Below, piece after piece: positions 40,752 to 51,197 of a stretch of 58,916 nt of DNA. The notes beneath the pieces are model-generated. The model searched no databases. It was not told the origin of the DNA and worked only from the letters and a program-made list of their open reading frames with translations. Both the position numbers and the translations under genes were made by a program. The stretch is taken from the NCBI GenBank assembly GCA_022824685.1, contig JAJDZJ010000190.1:1-58916 (forward strand), read 5' to 3'. Position 1 is the first letter of the stretch. Every line of letters begins with the position of its first letter. Source of the DNA: Caldilineaceae bacterium. GTDB taxonomy: Bacteria > Chloroflexota > Anaerolineae > Caldilineales > Caldilineaceae.

Positions 40752-41321
40752 ATGGTCTGGCCCAGGCCTCTCCTCAAGTCTCCGCCTGAGGTCCACGTGC
40801 CAATCGGCTACACGCTGCGGACCTACCAACCCGGCGACGAAGCCGCCTTCTACAAGCTGATGGACCTGGCCGGTTTCAAAGATTGGGACGATGAGGTCTT
40901 GCGTCCCTGGTTCACCATGATTCTGCCGGACGGCTGGTATTTCATCGTGGACCGCGCCACCAACGAGCTTGTTGCCACGGCAATGGCCCACCACAGGCCG
41001 GATGCGAGTCATCCCTTTGCCGGCTCGCTGGGCTGGCTCGCCGGCCATCCCGATCATTCCGGCAAGGGGCTGGGCATGGCCGTGAGCGCGGCTGTTGTGC
41101 GCCGCCTTCTCCGGGCCGGTTACCGGAACATCTATCTCTTCACAGAGGACTGGCGGCTGGCCGCGCTGCACATTTATCTGACACTGGGTTGGGCGCCTCT
41201 CCTGTATATGCCGGATATGGAAGGGCGCTGGCGCACCGTCTGCGACAAAATCGGCTGGGCGTTTACACCGGATGAATGGCCCACCAGCAGTGACGGAACC
41301 GCTGAACTGCTGTCTATATAG
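40752..41321 (+). CDS. GNAT-family N-acetyltransferase
   Basis: About 189 residues from the preferred ATG at 40752, which follows AAGGAAGGGCTGCAG; upstream ATGs at 40689-40719 are possible. The GNAT fold is visible: YTLRTYQPGDEAAFYKLMDL (beta1/alpha1), NELVATAMAHH (beta3), and motif A with the acetyl-CoA pyrophosphate loop (GWLAGHPDHSGKGLGMAVSA). Then comes RAGYRNIYLFTEDWRLAALH with the terminal helix and IYLTLGWAPLL. Substrate unknown. It stands between the chimeric remnant and the sugar isomerase gene, co-directional with both. Confidence 0.85.
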   Translation: MVWPRPLLKSPPEVHVPIGYTLRTYQPGDEAAFYKLMDLAGFKDWDDEVLRPWFTMILPDGWYFIVDRATNELVATAMAHHRPDASHPFAGSLGWLAGHPDHSGKGLGMAVSAAVVRRLLRAGYRNIYLFTEDWRLAALHIYLTLGWAPLLYMPDMEGRWRTVCDKIGWAFTPDEWPTSSDGTAELLSI

Positions 41322-41389
41322 CTTAAAGATACGATGACAGGAACTTCGTTGAAAAGCCATGACCTTCTACGCAATTTATGGAGACAGCC

Positions 41390-42250
41390 ATGACCACCAT
41401 TAGACTCGCCGGCGCTGCCTGGTCCTTCGTGGGCGCCAGTCTGTCGGAATCGGCCGCGATATGGCAGGCGCTGGGAATAGAGGCGATGGACCTGATGGCC
41501 GTGCCCGGCGGCTTGCTCGATTCGCGCGAGATCGAACGCGATCCAGAGGGGCAAGCCCGCCGCGTAACCGGGGCCGGCCTTCCGCTCAACAATCTGCTCT
41601 ACATCTTCGGGGATGGATTCGACGACAGGCCGGTCAATTCTGTCGATGAAAGCGTACGCGCCGCCAACCGGGAAACCTTCAAGCGCGTCCTCCAGTTCTG
41701 CAAAGCCGCACGTATTTCGTCGGTGCTGGCGCTGCCGGGCGTAGAACAGGCGGGCATCACGCACGAAGAGGCGGTGGCACTTTCCGCAGACGCGATGAAC
41801 GACCTCGCCGCGCTGGCAGCCGCCGAGGATGTGCTGTTTCTGTTCGAGCCACACGTCGAGTCGGTGCTGGAAAGCCCCTTCGAAACGTTGACATTTATGC
41901 AGCAAAATCCCGCGCTCAAAATCGTCCTCGATTATTCCCATTTCATGGCGCAGGGCTATGATCCAGGAACCGTGGATCCCCTCGGCCCCTATGCCGGCCA
42001 TGTCCATCTGCGGCATTCTTGCAGCGGCAAGCTGCAGGCGCGCTGGGATGACGGAGATCTCGACCTTCACGCCGTGGTCGAAGTGCTCGAGGCCGCGGAC
42101 TACAACGGCTACCTGACACTGGAGTATGAACACGATTCGTGGATGGACTGTGACCAGGTGGATGTGATGACCGAGACGATCAAAATGCGGGATGAGATGA
42201 GACACCTGCTGCCGGCCGACGCCTCCTGGCGGCATGGGCACGGTGGTTAG
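41390..42250 (+). CDS. Sugar phosphate isomerase/epimerase (xylose-isomerase-like TIM barrel)
   Basis: A 286-residue AP_endonuc_2/Xyl-isomerase-like barrel protein. Strand-loop motifs include WQALGIEAMDLMAVPGGLLD, VLFLFEPHVESVLESPFETL (metal-binding Glu and His), ALKIVLDYSHFMAQG (Asp-His) and YAGHVHLRHSC (His). NGYLTLEYEHDSW near the end supplies a final Glu. The metal-ligand pattern E-D/H-H-E is that of the isomerase/epimerase family. The ATG at 41390 has GGAG 9 bp upstream; 41378 also begins with ATG but is less well placed. The substrate is not identifiable. A truncated relative is fused with RhaM at 40406. Confidence 0.85.
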   Translation: MTTIRLAGAAWSFVGASLSESAAIWQALGIEAMDLMAVPGGLLDSREIERDPEGQARRVTGAGLPLNNLLYIFGDGFDDRPVNSVDESVRAANRETFKRVLQFCKAARISSVLALPGVEQAGITHEEAVALSADAMNDLAALAAAEDVLFLFEPHVESVLESPFETLTFMQQNPALKIVLDYSHFMAQGYDPGTVDPLGPYAGHVHLRHSCSGKLQARWDDGDLDLHAVVEVLEAADYNGYLTLEYEHDSWMDCDQVDVMTETIKMRDEMRHLLPADASWRHGHGG

Positions 42251-42330
42251 AATTTCGGTCGCCGCGATTCACTCGTATTCCAGATCGAACTTGACAATTG
42301 GAGACTGAGCGCCGGAAACTGGAGCCTTCC

Positions 42331-43410
42331 ATGCCTGCAACAGCCCGAATTGCCGTTATCGGAACCGGATGGTGGTCAACGACCGCCCACATTCCCGCGC
42401 TGCAGGCCAATCCGAACGCGGACCTCGCCGCCCTGGCCGACGTCCGCGCCGACGTGCTGGACAAAGCGGCCCGGCACTTCGGTGTGGAGCGGACCTATAC
42501 CGACGTAGGTCAGATGCTGGCGCAGGAGCAGCTCGACGGCGTCGTGATCGCGGTCTGGCATGCCGCCCATTACGAGGCCGCGCGCGCCTGCCTGGAGCAG
42601 GGCCTGCACGTGGTCCTCGAAAAGCCGATGACACTGCTCGCGGCGCACGCCCGCCATCTCACCGAACTCAGCCGCGAGCGCGGCTGCCAGCTGATCATCG
42701 GCTACCCCTGGAACTACAACCCCCATGTGCTGCGGGTACAGGAGGCGCTCGGCTCGGGGCGGCTGGGCGGGATCCGCTATATCAACAACATGTTCGCCTC
42801 CAGCGTCATTTCGCTGTTCCGGGGCGATGACAGCGTCCACGACGACCTGTACCAGTACACGGTTACCGGCCCCGGCGACGTCTACAGCGATCCGGAGCGC
42901 TCGGGCGGCGGCCAGGGCCATCTGCAGGCGACCCACTCGGTGGGGCTGATGCTGCATATGACAGGACTGAGGCCGGCCAGTGTGATGGCGCTGATGGACA
43001 CCCTCGATACACGGGTGGACGTCATCGACGCGATGATCGTACAGATGGACAACGGCGCGCTGGCCAATGTCGGCAGTTCCGGCACGCTCCATGCCGGCGG
43101 CCCGGAGCAGGAGATGGTGGTGCAAATCTACTGTGACCAGGGCTGGATCAACGCCGACATTATCCACAGGCGTTGCGCAATTTACTATGCAGACGGCTCT
43201 GTGGAGGAGCTGCCGCCGATAACGGCTGAGCAGAGCTATCCGCAGTCGGCGCCGGCGGACAACCTTGTCGACGTCATCGTCCGCGGCGCGCCCAACCGGT
43301 CGCCGCCGGAAGTCGGCTGGCGCACGGTCGAGCTTCTCGACGCGGCCTACCGCTCGGCGGCAGACGAAGGGTGCCGGGTGCCGGTCAGTTCGCTGTATGG
43401 CGCTGATTGA
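42331..43410 (+). CDS. Gfo/Idh/MocA family oxidoreductase
   Basis: A 359-residue NAD(P)-dependent oxidoreductase. It starts MPATARIAVIGTGWWSTTAH (Rossmann motif GTGWW at 11-15). The catalytic motif is EKP at 97-99 in VVLEKPMTLLAAH, and the substrate domain has GQGHLQATHSVGLMLHMTG with the expected His. The ATG at 42331 has GGAG nine bases upstream, and earlier ATGs extend into spacer sequence. It is 80 bp after the isomerase gene and 139 bp before the DppA gene. Gfo/Idh plus sugar isomerase pairs are common in inositol- and aldose-degrading operons. Confidence 0.9.
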   Translation: MPATARIAVIGTGWWSTTAHIPALQANPNADLAALADVRADVLDKAARHFGVERTYTDVGQMLAQEQLDGVVIAVWHAAHYEAARACLEQGLHVVLEKPMTLLAAHARHLTELSRERGCQLIIGYPWNYNPHVLRVQEALGSGRLGGIRYINNMFASSVISLFRGDDSVHDDLYQYTVTGPGDVYSDPERSGGGQGHLQATHSVGLMLHMTGLRPASVMALMDTLDTRVDVIDAMIVQMDNGALANVGSSGTLHAGGPEQEMVVQIYCDQGWINADIIHRRCAIYYADGSVEELPPITAEQSYPQSAPADNLVDVIVRGAPNRSPPEVGWRTVELLDAAYRSAADEGCRVPVSSLYGAD

Positions 43411-43549
43411 CGGCAGCTGCACACTGGGCCCGCGGGACGCCGCGCCCGCACTCTTGTCTTAAGGAAGCCCTGGAAACCTGCATGCGGCCGCTGGTGTCAC
43501 CAAAAACTGAAGACTGACTACTCAAAACTGCCCCTTCGGAGCCTCAACC
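43411..43549. repeat. CAGTTTTGA-type spacer repeats before the DppA gene
   Basis: The 139-bp spacer contains CACCAAAAACTGAAGACTG and ACTACTCAAAACTGCCCC, in the same style as 31818-31917 but as direct rather than inverted copies. CCTTCGGAGCCTCAACC then leads into the GTG start at 43550. Confidence 0.5.
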
Positions 43550-44344
43550 GTGAAAATCTTTATGGTAACCGACATGGAGGGCGTGGCCGGGGTCGTCTCC
43601 TTCGCGGACCAGTCCTTTCCCGACGGCCGCTACTACGATGCCGGAAAGAAGCTGGTCACCGGCGAGGTCAACGCCGCGGTGGACGGCCTGCTGGACACCG
43701 GGGTGGAGGAGGTCTTGGTCTGGGACGGACACGGCGCCGGCGGCATCGACTTTGACACATTGCATCCGGCCGCGCTGCTGCTGCATGGCCGGCCTTCGCC
43801 GCCCTGGAGCCGGTTGCAGGAGGTGATCCGGCGCTACGACGCCTTCGTCATCGTCGGCCAGCACGCCATGGCCGGCGTCGTAACCAGCAACCAGAACCAC
43901 ACGCAGAACAGCCGCACCGTGGACGCCTACCGGCTCAACGGCAGACCGATCGGCGAGATCGGACAGCTTGCTCTCTTCATGGGCGGGCTGGGGCTGCCGC
44001 TGCTCTTCCTGAGTGGCGAACAGGACGCCTGCCAGGAGGCGGAGGCACTGGCGCCGGAGATCACCACGGCGGCGGTGAAGGAGGGGCTGGGACGCGGCTC
44101 GGCCATCTCACTCTCCGCGCAGGCGGCGCGGCAACGCATCCGCGAAAGCATCGCCGCGGCCATAGCCAAACACCGCCAGGACCCGATCGCGCCCCTGGTC
44201 TGGCCCGCCCCCTACGTGCTGGAGAAGCGCTTCTTCCACACCGACACCGCCGACGCGGAGATGAACAAGGCGGGCGCCGAACGGGTAGACGCGCAACGCG
44301 TGCGCTTCCGCAGCGACAATATTCTCGATATCATTTACAGGTGA
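43550..44344 (+). CDS. M55-family D-aminopeptidase (DppA-like)
   Basis: A 264-residue zinc peptidase. DppA ligand residues are visible: Asp8 and Glu10 (VTDMEGVAG), His61 (WDGHGAGGID), His105 (VGQHAMAG) and Glu135 (RPIGEIGQ). NHTQNSRTVD contributes further active-site residues (His117). In Bacillus subtilis DppA cleaves D-Ala-D-Ala type dipeptides as a decamer. The start is GTG, followed by the family N-terminus KIFMVTDMEG. Its C-terminal ~90 residues (KAGAERVDAQRVRF) match the family. It is the last gene of the plus-strand run, meeting the convergent enolase-superfamily gene after 55 bp of heptamer repeats. Confidence 0.88.
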   Translation: MKIFMVTDMEGVAGVVSFADQSFPDGRYYDAGKKLVTGEVNAAVDGLLDTGVEEVLVWDGHGAGGIDFDTLHPAALLLHGRPSPPWSRLQEVIRRYDAFVIVGQHAMAGVVTSNQNHTQNSRTVDAYRLNGRPIGEIGQLALFMGGLGLPLLFLSGEQDACQEAEALAPEITTAAVKEGLGRGSAISLSAQAARQRIRESIAAAIAKHRQDPIAPLVWPAPYVLEKRFFHTDTADAEMNKAGAERVDAQRVRFRSDNILDIIYR

Positions 44345-44399
44345 ACTGCAGTGGTCAGTGGTCGGTGGTCAGTGGTCAGCGACTTCACTTGCCGCCGCT
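44345..44399. repeat. GTGGTCA heptamer array between convergent genes
   Basis: The clearest example of the spacer repeat: CAGTGGTCAGTGGTCGGTGG then TCAGTGGTCAGCGAC, five heptamers in tandem. It lies between two convergent stop codons. A role in transcription ending is possible but the array itself is not a simple hairpin. Confidence 0.85.
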
Positions 44400-45755
44400 C
44401 TAGTAGAGGCCCGGGCCCATACCGGGTGGCAGGCGCAGCTGGCCGTCTGTGACCTGGAAGTAGGCGGGGTGGGCGGCCTGTTCGTTAGGCCGCGACAGGG
44501 GCATGAACTGACGGTGGTTGCCCTCGAAACAGGCCGCGTCCAGGCGCAGATGGGCGCAGAAGTTGGCGCTGTGGACGAGCGCGAGGCCGGGGTTGGTGAG
44601 GTCCTGCAGCGTAAGATAGAGGCGGTGATGGCGGCCCCAGCAGTAGGCCAGCAGCGAGTGCGTATGGCCCTTGCAGGTCTTCACCGCCAGCCCGGACCAG
44701 CCCAGACGGTGGATCCAGTCGAGATTGTCGAGGTCGTCCAGGCTTTCGTCGACCACCACCGGCACGCGCGCGGCCACCTCGTGAAGCGTGTCGGTATAGG
44801 CCCCCAGGTCGCGAGGGGTGGGCTGCTCGATATAGTCCAGCGCGGCTAACGCCTGCGGCTTCTCCGCGGCCACCCGGTCCAGCACTTCCAGCATCATGGC
44901 GGCTTCTTGGTAGGCCTCATTCGGGTCCACCGACAGGCGCGGCCCGCCCGCCGCGCCGGCGGCCTCCATGGCCTGGGATGCCGCGGCGTGCACTTCGATC
45001 AGGCGCGCGGCGTCCTCGGCCGGGGACTGGCCGCGCAGCTTGAGCTTGAAAAAGCGCAGGCGGTCGCGCTCGATCCAGCTTGTCAGGTCGGCGGGGAGGT
45101 CGGCCGCGGCAGGCTGTTGCGGATCCGCATCTGCGGGGGTTAGGGCATCGTTGAAGCCGACCACATGTTGCACGAACAGGCCGCGCCGCCTTGGCCCCAG
45201 GTAGTCCGCCGGGTAGCGGCCGGCAAAGTCCGCGCCCAACACGGCGCTGAGGTCCCGGTTCAGGTGCTCCGCAGTGTAGGCGGCGTAGAGCGGCGCGGGC
45301 AGGGCCGCGCCCCAGGCGTCGTGGAGCGCGGCGTCAAACGGCGCCATGCAGTTGAGCACGGCTAGCCGCGGCATCGGCGCGCTCCGCAGGAGAAGCTCTT
45401 CCCCGGCCAGCTGCACAGCCAGCTTGACCGCGGCCTCCTCCAACCGGATCCCCTTCTCGATCGGATCTTCGTACTGGTCCTCCTGCAGCCAGGCGGCGAT
45501 GGCCCGGCACAGGCGGCGCATGAGGCGGTCCTTCTCATCATGGTCAAGGTCCGGCGAGGGGAAGGCCCATACGTCCGAGAGAAGGATCGCGCCGGTACCT
45601 TGCACGACTGCGCCCCCGCGAGTACGCGCCCGCACAGTGACCGCGGCATAGGTGATCGCCTCGATCACGCCCTTGCTGAGATGCAAGGGAACGCTCAGAC
45701 GCTCATCGTCGAAGGTGACCTCCACGCTCTCCACGCGAATATCGGTCGCTTTCAT
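44400..45755 (-). CDS. Enolase-superfamily enzyme, muconate-cycloisomerase-like active site
   Basis: A 451-residue protein, longer than typical ~370-residue members, with an extended N-terminal domain. Catalytic residues follow the MLE/OSBS arrangement: Lys237-x-Lys239 (RFFKLKLRG), metal ligands Asp277 (LSVDPNEAY), Glu310 (DYIEQPT) and Asp336 or Glu337 (PVVVDESLD), and Lys359 on the far strand ([12 protein letters not shown]). The reaction could be a cycloisomerisation, racemisation or dehydration. It differs from the MR-type enzyme at 35830. The ATG at 45755 begins [13 protein letters not shown]. The upstream ATG (45806) adds an Arg/Gln-rich leader without family match. It is convergent with the DppA gene. 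Confidence 0.85.
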   Translation of the reverse strand: MKATDIRVESVEVTFDDERLSVPLHLSKGVIEAITYAAVTVRARTRGGAVVQGTGAILLSDVWAFPSPDLDHDEKDRLMRRLCRAIAAWLQEDQYEDPIEKGIRLEEAAVKLAVQLAGEELLLRSAPMPRLAVLNCMAPFDAALHDAWGAALPAPLYAAYTAEHLNRDLSAVLGADFAGRYPADYLGPRRRGLFVQHVVGFNDALTPADADPQQPAAADLPADLTSWIERDRLRFFKLKLRGQSPAEDAARLIEVHAAASQAMEAAGAAGGPRLSVDPNEAYQEAAMMLEVLDRVAAEKPQALAALDYIEQPTPRDLGAYTDTLHEVAARVPVVVDESLDDLDNLDWIHRLGWSGLAVKTCKGHTHSLLAYCWGRHHRLYLTLQDLTNPGLALVHSANFCAHLRLDAACFEGNHRQFMPLSRPNEQAAHPAYFQVTDGQLRLPPGMGPGLY

Positions 45756-45885
45756 GGCAGTGGCTCTCTTCTGTGGCTGTCGGCCGTGGATTCGCGGTTG
45801 GCGCATCGGGGCGGTTGCGGCGACAATCGGAGTGGTTACGCGGGCCGTCGAACACGGAATTCAGACCCGAAACCGGAAACGCCCC

Positions 45886-46140
45886 ATGCCCAAAGACCGT
45901 TCTTACGTTCGCGCCAGTGATATCGGCGCCTGGAACTTCTGCCATCGCGCCTGGTGGCTGGCCAAGGTACAAAAGGCGCCGCACGAACGACCGCAGCAGC
46001 TGGACTGGGGCGATCAGTCCCATGCCGCGCACGGGCGGCTCACGTCGCGGGCGCAACGGCTGCGCAGGAGCGGAATCGCGCTGCTGGCAGGGGGGCTGCT
46101 CCTGCTCGGCCTCGCGCTGCTGGCGCAACTGCTCCTGTGA
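45886..46140 (+). CDS. Small membrane-anchored protein with Cas4/Dna2-like N-terminal motif
   Basis: An 84-residue protein. The N-terminus ([20 protein letters not shown]) resembles the opening of Cas4/RecB-type PD-(D/E)XK nucleases, where a Ser-Asp-hydrophobic start is followed by a Cys-x-Arg-x-Trp-type turn. After ~35 residues rich in basic and His residues it ends in a single membrane segment ([20 protein letters not shown]). The PD-(D/E)XK catalytic residues are absent because the protein stops early. It may be a natural short family or a truncated nuclease, and it is unlike anything I can name with certainty. The ATG is preceded by a GAAACGCCCC sequence with little ribosome-binding site, which lowers confidence in the start. 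Confidence 0.6.
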   Translation: MPKDRSYVRASDIGAWNFCHRAWWLAKVQKAPHERPQQLDWGDQSHAAHGRLTSRAQRLRRSGIALLAGGLLLLGLALLAQLLL

Positions 46141-46144
46141 CAAA

Positions 46145-46171
46145 CGGCTGCAGACGAGACGCCTGCAGCCG
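46145..46171. terminator. Hairpin between convergent genes
   Basis: A perfect 9-bp inverted repeat (CGGCTGCAG, 9-nt loop, CTGCAGCCG) lies 4 bp after the stop of the small membrane protein gene. It is followed at 46180-46220 by a second GC-rich inverted sequence (GGCCGG ... CCGGCC). No T-run follows, so this would be a GC-rich bidirectional terminator for the small gene (plus) and the pyrophosphatase gene (minus). Confidence 0.5.
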
Positions 46172-46224
46172 CCAAGGCCGGCTCTTGCCGCGGCTGGTCG
46201 CGGTGACCGGCCGCGTTGCGCCGT

Positions 46225-48279
<2,055 letters not shown>

Positions 48280-48403
48280 CGAGAGTTCCTCCAAGTAGTG
48301 GCTAGTGGCCAGCAGCGCGCGGCACTTGCTTCTTGTATGCTGAAACTAAATAATGATAACCCCTTTCGCCCAGTGGAAAAAATCGGCGAAGTAGGCTATG
48401 TTA
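48280..48403. other. Upstream region of the pyrophosphatase gene
   Basis: 124 bp of spacer. GTAGTGGCTAGTGGCCAGCA at 48295-48314 is a diverged GTGGTCA-type repeat. An AT-rich stretch near 48345-48360 (AAATAATGATAACC) is a plausible promoter position for the minus-strand gene. Nothing firmer was seen. Confidence 0.4.
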
Positions 48404-48517
48404 ATGTGGATCCCATTTGAAACTACGACTTTTCGCGAAAGTATCGTGATTGGAGCACACTTATCTGCACCGTTGTTTCGAAGTGTCAGCACTCTTAGTC
48501 TCGTGTGGGATCTACAT
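48404..48517. repeat. 114-bp element with imperfect terminal inverted repeats, copy 1
   Basis: This starts ATGTGGATCCCATTTGAAAC and ends CGTGTGGGATCTACAT, so its ends are inverted copies of each other (ATGTGGATCCCA against ATGTAGATCCCA). It matches the equally long element at 50110-50223 at about 96 of 114 positions, without gaps. The two copies, in the same orientation, bracket the leucine-rich-repeat lipoprotein gene. No open reading frame fits in it. It looks like a small MITE-like or structured non-coding element. Confidence 0.85.
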
Positions 48518-48947
48518 CAGATTCGCAGTCTATGTCCTCTTGCTAGAAAAGAGAAACAAACGAGGGGAAGTGCCAATTGTTAGAAAAACTCCGAAGCTCG
48601 TTTTCCCAGAGGATGAGTGACGCAATGACCCCGCCCAACTGACGAACCGCCCGATGAGGACCGGGGGCAACTTGGACAGCATGCGGGATGGGGCACCGCC
48701 GATACCGAGCGTAGCGGGGTTGCAGGAGTTGCAGTTCGAGGCGGGGATCAAGTGAGCGATCGCGAGCGGTGCGACTGTTGATTTAGGGGAGACGTTTGGG
48801 CGGGAGGAGTTGTCTGAACCATGATTTGAGGGATAAGGGGATGGGCTGTGACTTAACCCCGCCCTCACTGTGAAGCATGACAACCGGAGCAACCTGACGC
48901 AGCACTGCTGCTGTGACTTGACTTTACTACAAGGAGAGGAGGTACAG
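48518..48947. other. Upstream region of the LRR lipoprotein gene (430 bp)
   Basis: No gene was recognised. GTCTGAACCATGATTTGAGG followed by GATAAGGGGATGGG at ~48812-48845 resembles a short repeat found in spacers of many unrelated bacterial genomes (TCTGAATCAGGATTT-type), but I cannot prove a relation. The ribosome-binding site AAGGAGAGGAGG at 48931-48942 is strong and decides the start of the next gene. Confidence 0.4.
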
Positions 48948-50030
48948 GTGCTGCGAAAGAGTCTTATTGATAGATTTCGCACTTCCTTTCTTGCAAGAGC
49001 GGTTGTAACCGTCTTGGCAATATGGATATTTTCCACACTGGTTGCGGCATGTGTGCCGATACCGACGGACCCCACTTCGGTCCAATCGATGCCGTCAGAC
49101 GCTACCACGGACCGAGTGACACCAACCGTCCCCCTCACGGACCGGGATGTGTTGGTCGCGCTTTATCACGCCATGGACGGCGACAACTGGCTGAGGAGCG
49201 ACAAATGGCTGACTGACGCGCCGATCGGAAGTTGGTACGGTGTTGTTGCGGACAACGGCGAACATATCACGGGACTGGATCTGCCTGAAAACGGGTTGAG
49301 CGGGTCGATTCCGCCAGAACTGGGCATGCTCACTGAGTTGGAATGGCTGGGTCTCTCCGATAACGGCTTGACAGGGACAGTTCCGCCGGAGTTGGGCATG
49401 CTCACTGATTTGGAATGGCTGGGTCTCTCCGATAACGGCTTGACAGGGACAGTTCCGCCGGAGTTGGGCATGCTCACTGAGTTGGAATGGCTGGGCCTCT
49501 CCGATAACGGCTTGACAGGGACGGTTCCGCCGGAGTTGGGCATGCTCACCAGGTTAGAGTGGTTGGGTCTCTCCGGTAACCGGTTGACAGGGACAATTCC
49601 GCCGGAGTTGGGTATGCTCACCAGGTTAGAGTGGTTGGGTCTCTCCTATAACGGATTGACAGGGACAGTTCCGCCAGAGTTGGGTATGCTCACCAAATTG
49701 GAGTGGTTGAGTCTCTCCGATAACGGCTTGACAGGGACAGTTCCCCCGGAGTTGGGCGATCTCATCAACCTGGAATCGTTGAGCCTCTATAGCAACCAGT
49801 TGCGTGGGCCAATTCCGGCAGAGTTGGGCAAGCTAATCAACCTGACCACGCTGGACCTTTGGGACAATGAGTTGAGCGGGCCAATTCCGGCAGAGTTGGG
49901 CAAGCTCACCAAACTGAGAGAGTTGTTCCTCTCCGGCAACCAGTTGAAAGGCTGCGTACCCGAAGTTTGGCGGAATGTGGAAGAGAGCGACTTGGAGGAT
50001 CTTGGTTTACCGTTCTGTGACGATCCGTAA
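48948..50030 (+). CDS. Leucine-rich-repeat lipoprotein
   Basis: A 360-residue secreted protein. GTG start at 48948 with a strong ribosome-binding site (AAGGAGAGGAGG). The longer frame from 48870 would carry Cys-rich leader residues without family features. The signal peptide is MLRKSLIDRFRTSFLARAVV then TVLAIWIFSTLVAAC, with lipobox Cys35. A Thr/Ser/Pro linker follows, then DRDVLVALYHAMDGDNWLRS, the LRR N-cap seen in related surface proteins. Nine 24-residue plant-type LRRs follow (ELGMLTELEWLGLSDNGLTG is one), and the protein ends with ELFLSGNQLKGCVPEVW and a Cys pair. It probably binds ligands on the cell surface. Repeats 2-7 are nearly identical in DNA, a sign of recent expansion. Confidence 0.9.
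   Translation: MLRKSLIDRFRTSFLARAVVTVLAIWIFSTLVAACVPIPTDPTSVQSMPSDATTDRVTPTVPLTDRDVLVALYHAMDGDNWLRSDKWLTDAPIGSWYGVVADNGEHITGLDLPENGLSGSIPPELGMLTELEWLGLSDNGLTGTVPPELGMLTDLEWLGLSDNGLTGTVPPELGMLTELEWLGLSDNGLTGTVPPELGMLTRLEWLGLSGNRLTGTIPPELGMLTRLEWLGLSYNGLTGTVPPELGMLTKLEWLSLSDNGLTGTVPPELGDLINLESLSLYSNQLRGPIPAELGKLINLTTLDLWDNELSGPIPAELGKLTKLRELFLSGNQLKGCVPEVWRNVEESDLEDLGLPFCDDP
49306..49953. repeat. 72-bp tandem repeats coding for LRR units
   Basis: Nine consecutive 72-bp units (phase set by TTCCGCC at 49309, 49381, 49453, 49525, 49597 and 49669). The first seven are close to identical in DNA; the last two (from 49810) have drifted. The conservation is at nucleotide level, including synonymous sites, so unit copying is more recent than the protein fold. 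Confidence 0.9.
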
Positions 50031-50109
50031 GTCTTATTCTTCCGCGCTCACCCACCTACACTGGCACGTCTCGTGTAATAACGCACAAACCTTCCAGGTC
50101 TAAGACCTG

Positions 50110-50223
50110 ATGCAGATCCCGTTTGAAACTTCGACTTTTCGCGATGGTATCGTGATTGGAACTCGCTAATCTGCACCGCTGTTTCGAAATGCCACTACTC
50201 TTGGTTTCGTGTGGGATCTGCAT
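50110..50223. repeat. 114-bp element with imperfect terminal inverted repeats, copy 2
   Basis: This starts ATGCAGATCCCGTTTGAAAC and ends CGTGTGGGATCTGCAT, with inverted ends ATGCAGATCCC(G/A). It is the same length as, and about 84% identical by eye to, 48404-48517. It lies 79 bp after the LRR gene stop and 84 bp before the SDR gene. The spacers around it are AT-richer than coding DNA. Confidence 0.85.
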
Positions 50224-50307
50224 TAGTTATAATCTTCCCACCATTGGTACTCTCACCGCAGTCCTTCATTCAATCACATACATTACAGTTCAGACAAAAG
50301 GAATTCC

Positions 50308-51105
50308 ATGACTGAACAGACGGTCTCCGAACAGTTGGATCTGAGCGGCAAAGTCGCTATTGTCACCGGCGCGGCCGGCCTGCTGGGCGCCGCGATGAGC
50401 CGCGGCCTGGCGGAGGCGGGCGCAACCGTGGCGGTAACAAGCCGCGATGGCGCGCGCGCGGCCGAGTTTGCCGCGACCTTGCCCGGCAGCGGCCATGCCG
50501 GTTTCGGCCTGGCGCAGGACGACAGCGACGCCATTCCCGGCTTCGTAGACGCGGTAACGCAGAGCCTGGGCCAGGTGGACGTGCTGGTCAACAACGCCTA
50601 CGGGGGCGGCGCGCCCAGCATCGACACCGCCAGCGCCGAAGACTTCAACCAGGCCTATCACACCGGGGTGACCGCCTACTTCCTGCTGGCGCGCGAGGTT
50701 GTGCGCCATCTGCGCAGCCGGAACGCGCCCGGCTCGATCATCAACATCGCCAGCATGTACGGGGTCGTCGCCAGCTACCCCGAGGCCTACACCGGCTTCG
50801 GCGTCAACAGCCCCCCCAACTATCACGGCCTCAAAGGCGGCCTCATCCACCTGACCCGCCACCTGGCGGTCTACTGGGCGCAGGACGGCGTGCGCGTCAA
50901 CGCCATCAGCCCGGGGCCCTTCCCGTCCCCCAACGTGCGGGAATCCGAGCCGGAGTTCGTTGCCAGGCTGGCCGACCGGGTGCCGATGAAACGGATGGGT
51001 GAGCCGGAAGAGCTGAAAGGGCTGGTCGTGCTGCTGGCGAGCGACGGCAGCAGCTACATCACCGGCCAGAATATCCTGGTCGACGGCGGCTGGACCGCGT
51101 GGTAG
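50308..51105 (+). CDS. Short-chain dehydrogenase/reductase (SDR)
   Basis: A 265-residue SDR. The cofactor motif is VTGAAGLLGAA (19-29), the structural NNAYGGG (95-101) replaces the usual NNAG, and the catalytic residues are Ser149 (INIASMYG), Tyr172 and Lys176 (NYHGLKGGL). LVDGGWTAW closes the protein. The Arg in VAVTSRDGAR suggests possible NADP preference. Substrate unknown; the neighbours (D-threonine-aldolase-like gene) suggest hydroxy-acid or amino-acid chemistry. A GGAATTCC-containing leader precedes the ATG (AAAAGGAATTCC, usable as ribosome-binding site). Confidence 0.9.
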   Translation: MTEQTVSEQLDLSGKVAIVTGAAGLLGAAMSRGLAEAGATVAVTSRDGARAAEFAATLPGSGHAGFGLAQDDSDAIPGFVDAVTQSLGQVDVLVNNAYGGGAPSIDTASAEDFNQAYHTGVTAYFLLAREVVRHLRSRNAPGSIINIASMYGVVASYPEAYTGFGVNSPPNYHGLKGGLIHLTRHLAVYWAQDGVRVNAISPGPFPSPNVRESEPEFVARLADRVPMKRMGEPEELKGLVVLLASDGSSYITGQNILVDGGWTAW

Positions 51106-51165
51106 AAGGGCAGTGAGCAGTGGTCAGTTGCCGATATCGGCAGCTTGCCGCGTAAGAATAACAGC
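51106..51165. repeat. GTGGTCA-type repeat after the SDR gene
   Basis: AAGGGCAGTGAGCAGTGGTC and AGTTGCCGATATCGGCAGC: two or three heptamers and a small palindrome (GCCGATATCGGC). This spacer sits at the SDR stop, as elsewhere in the window. Confidence 0.6.
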
Positions 51166-51197
51166 AAATAAAAACGATAGGAGTATAAGGATATCTG

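Noticed and set aside
48404..50223. Long direct repeats of an insertion sequence with the LRR gene as transposase
   Set aside because: The enclosed gene is a secreted LRR lipoprotein without transposase motifs; the repeats are too short for IS elements with their own gene.
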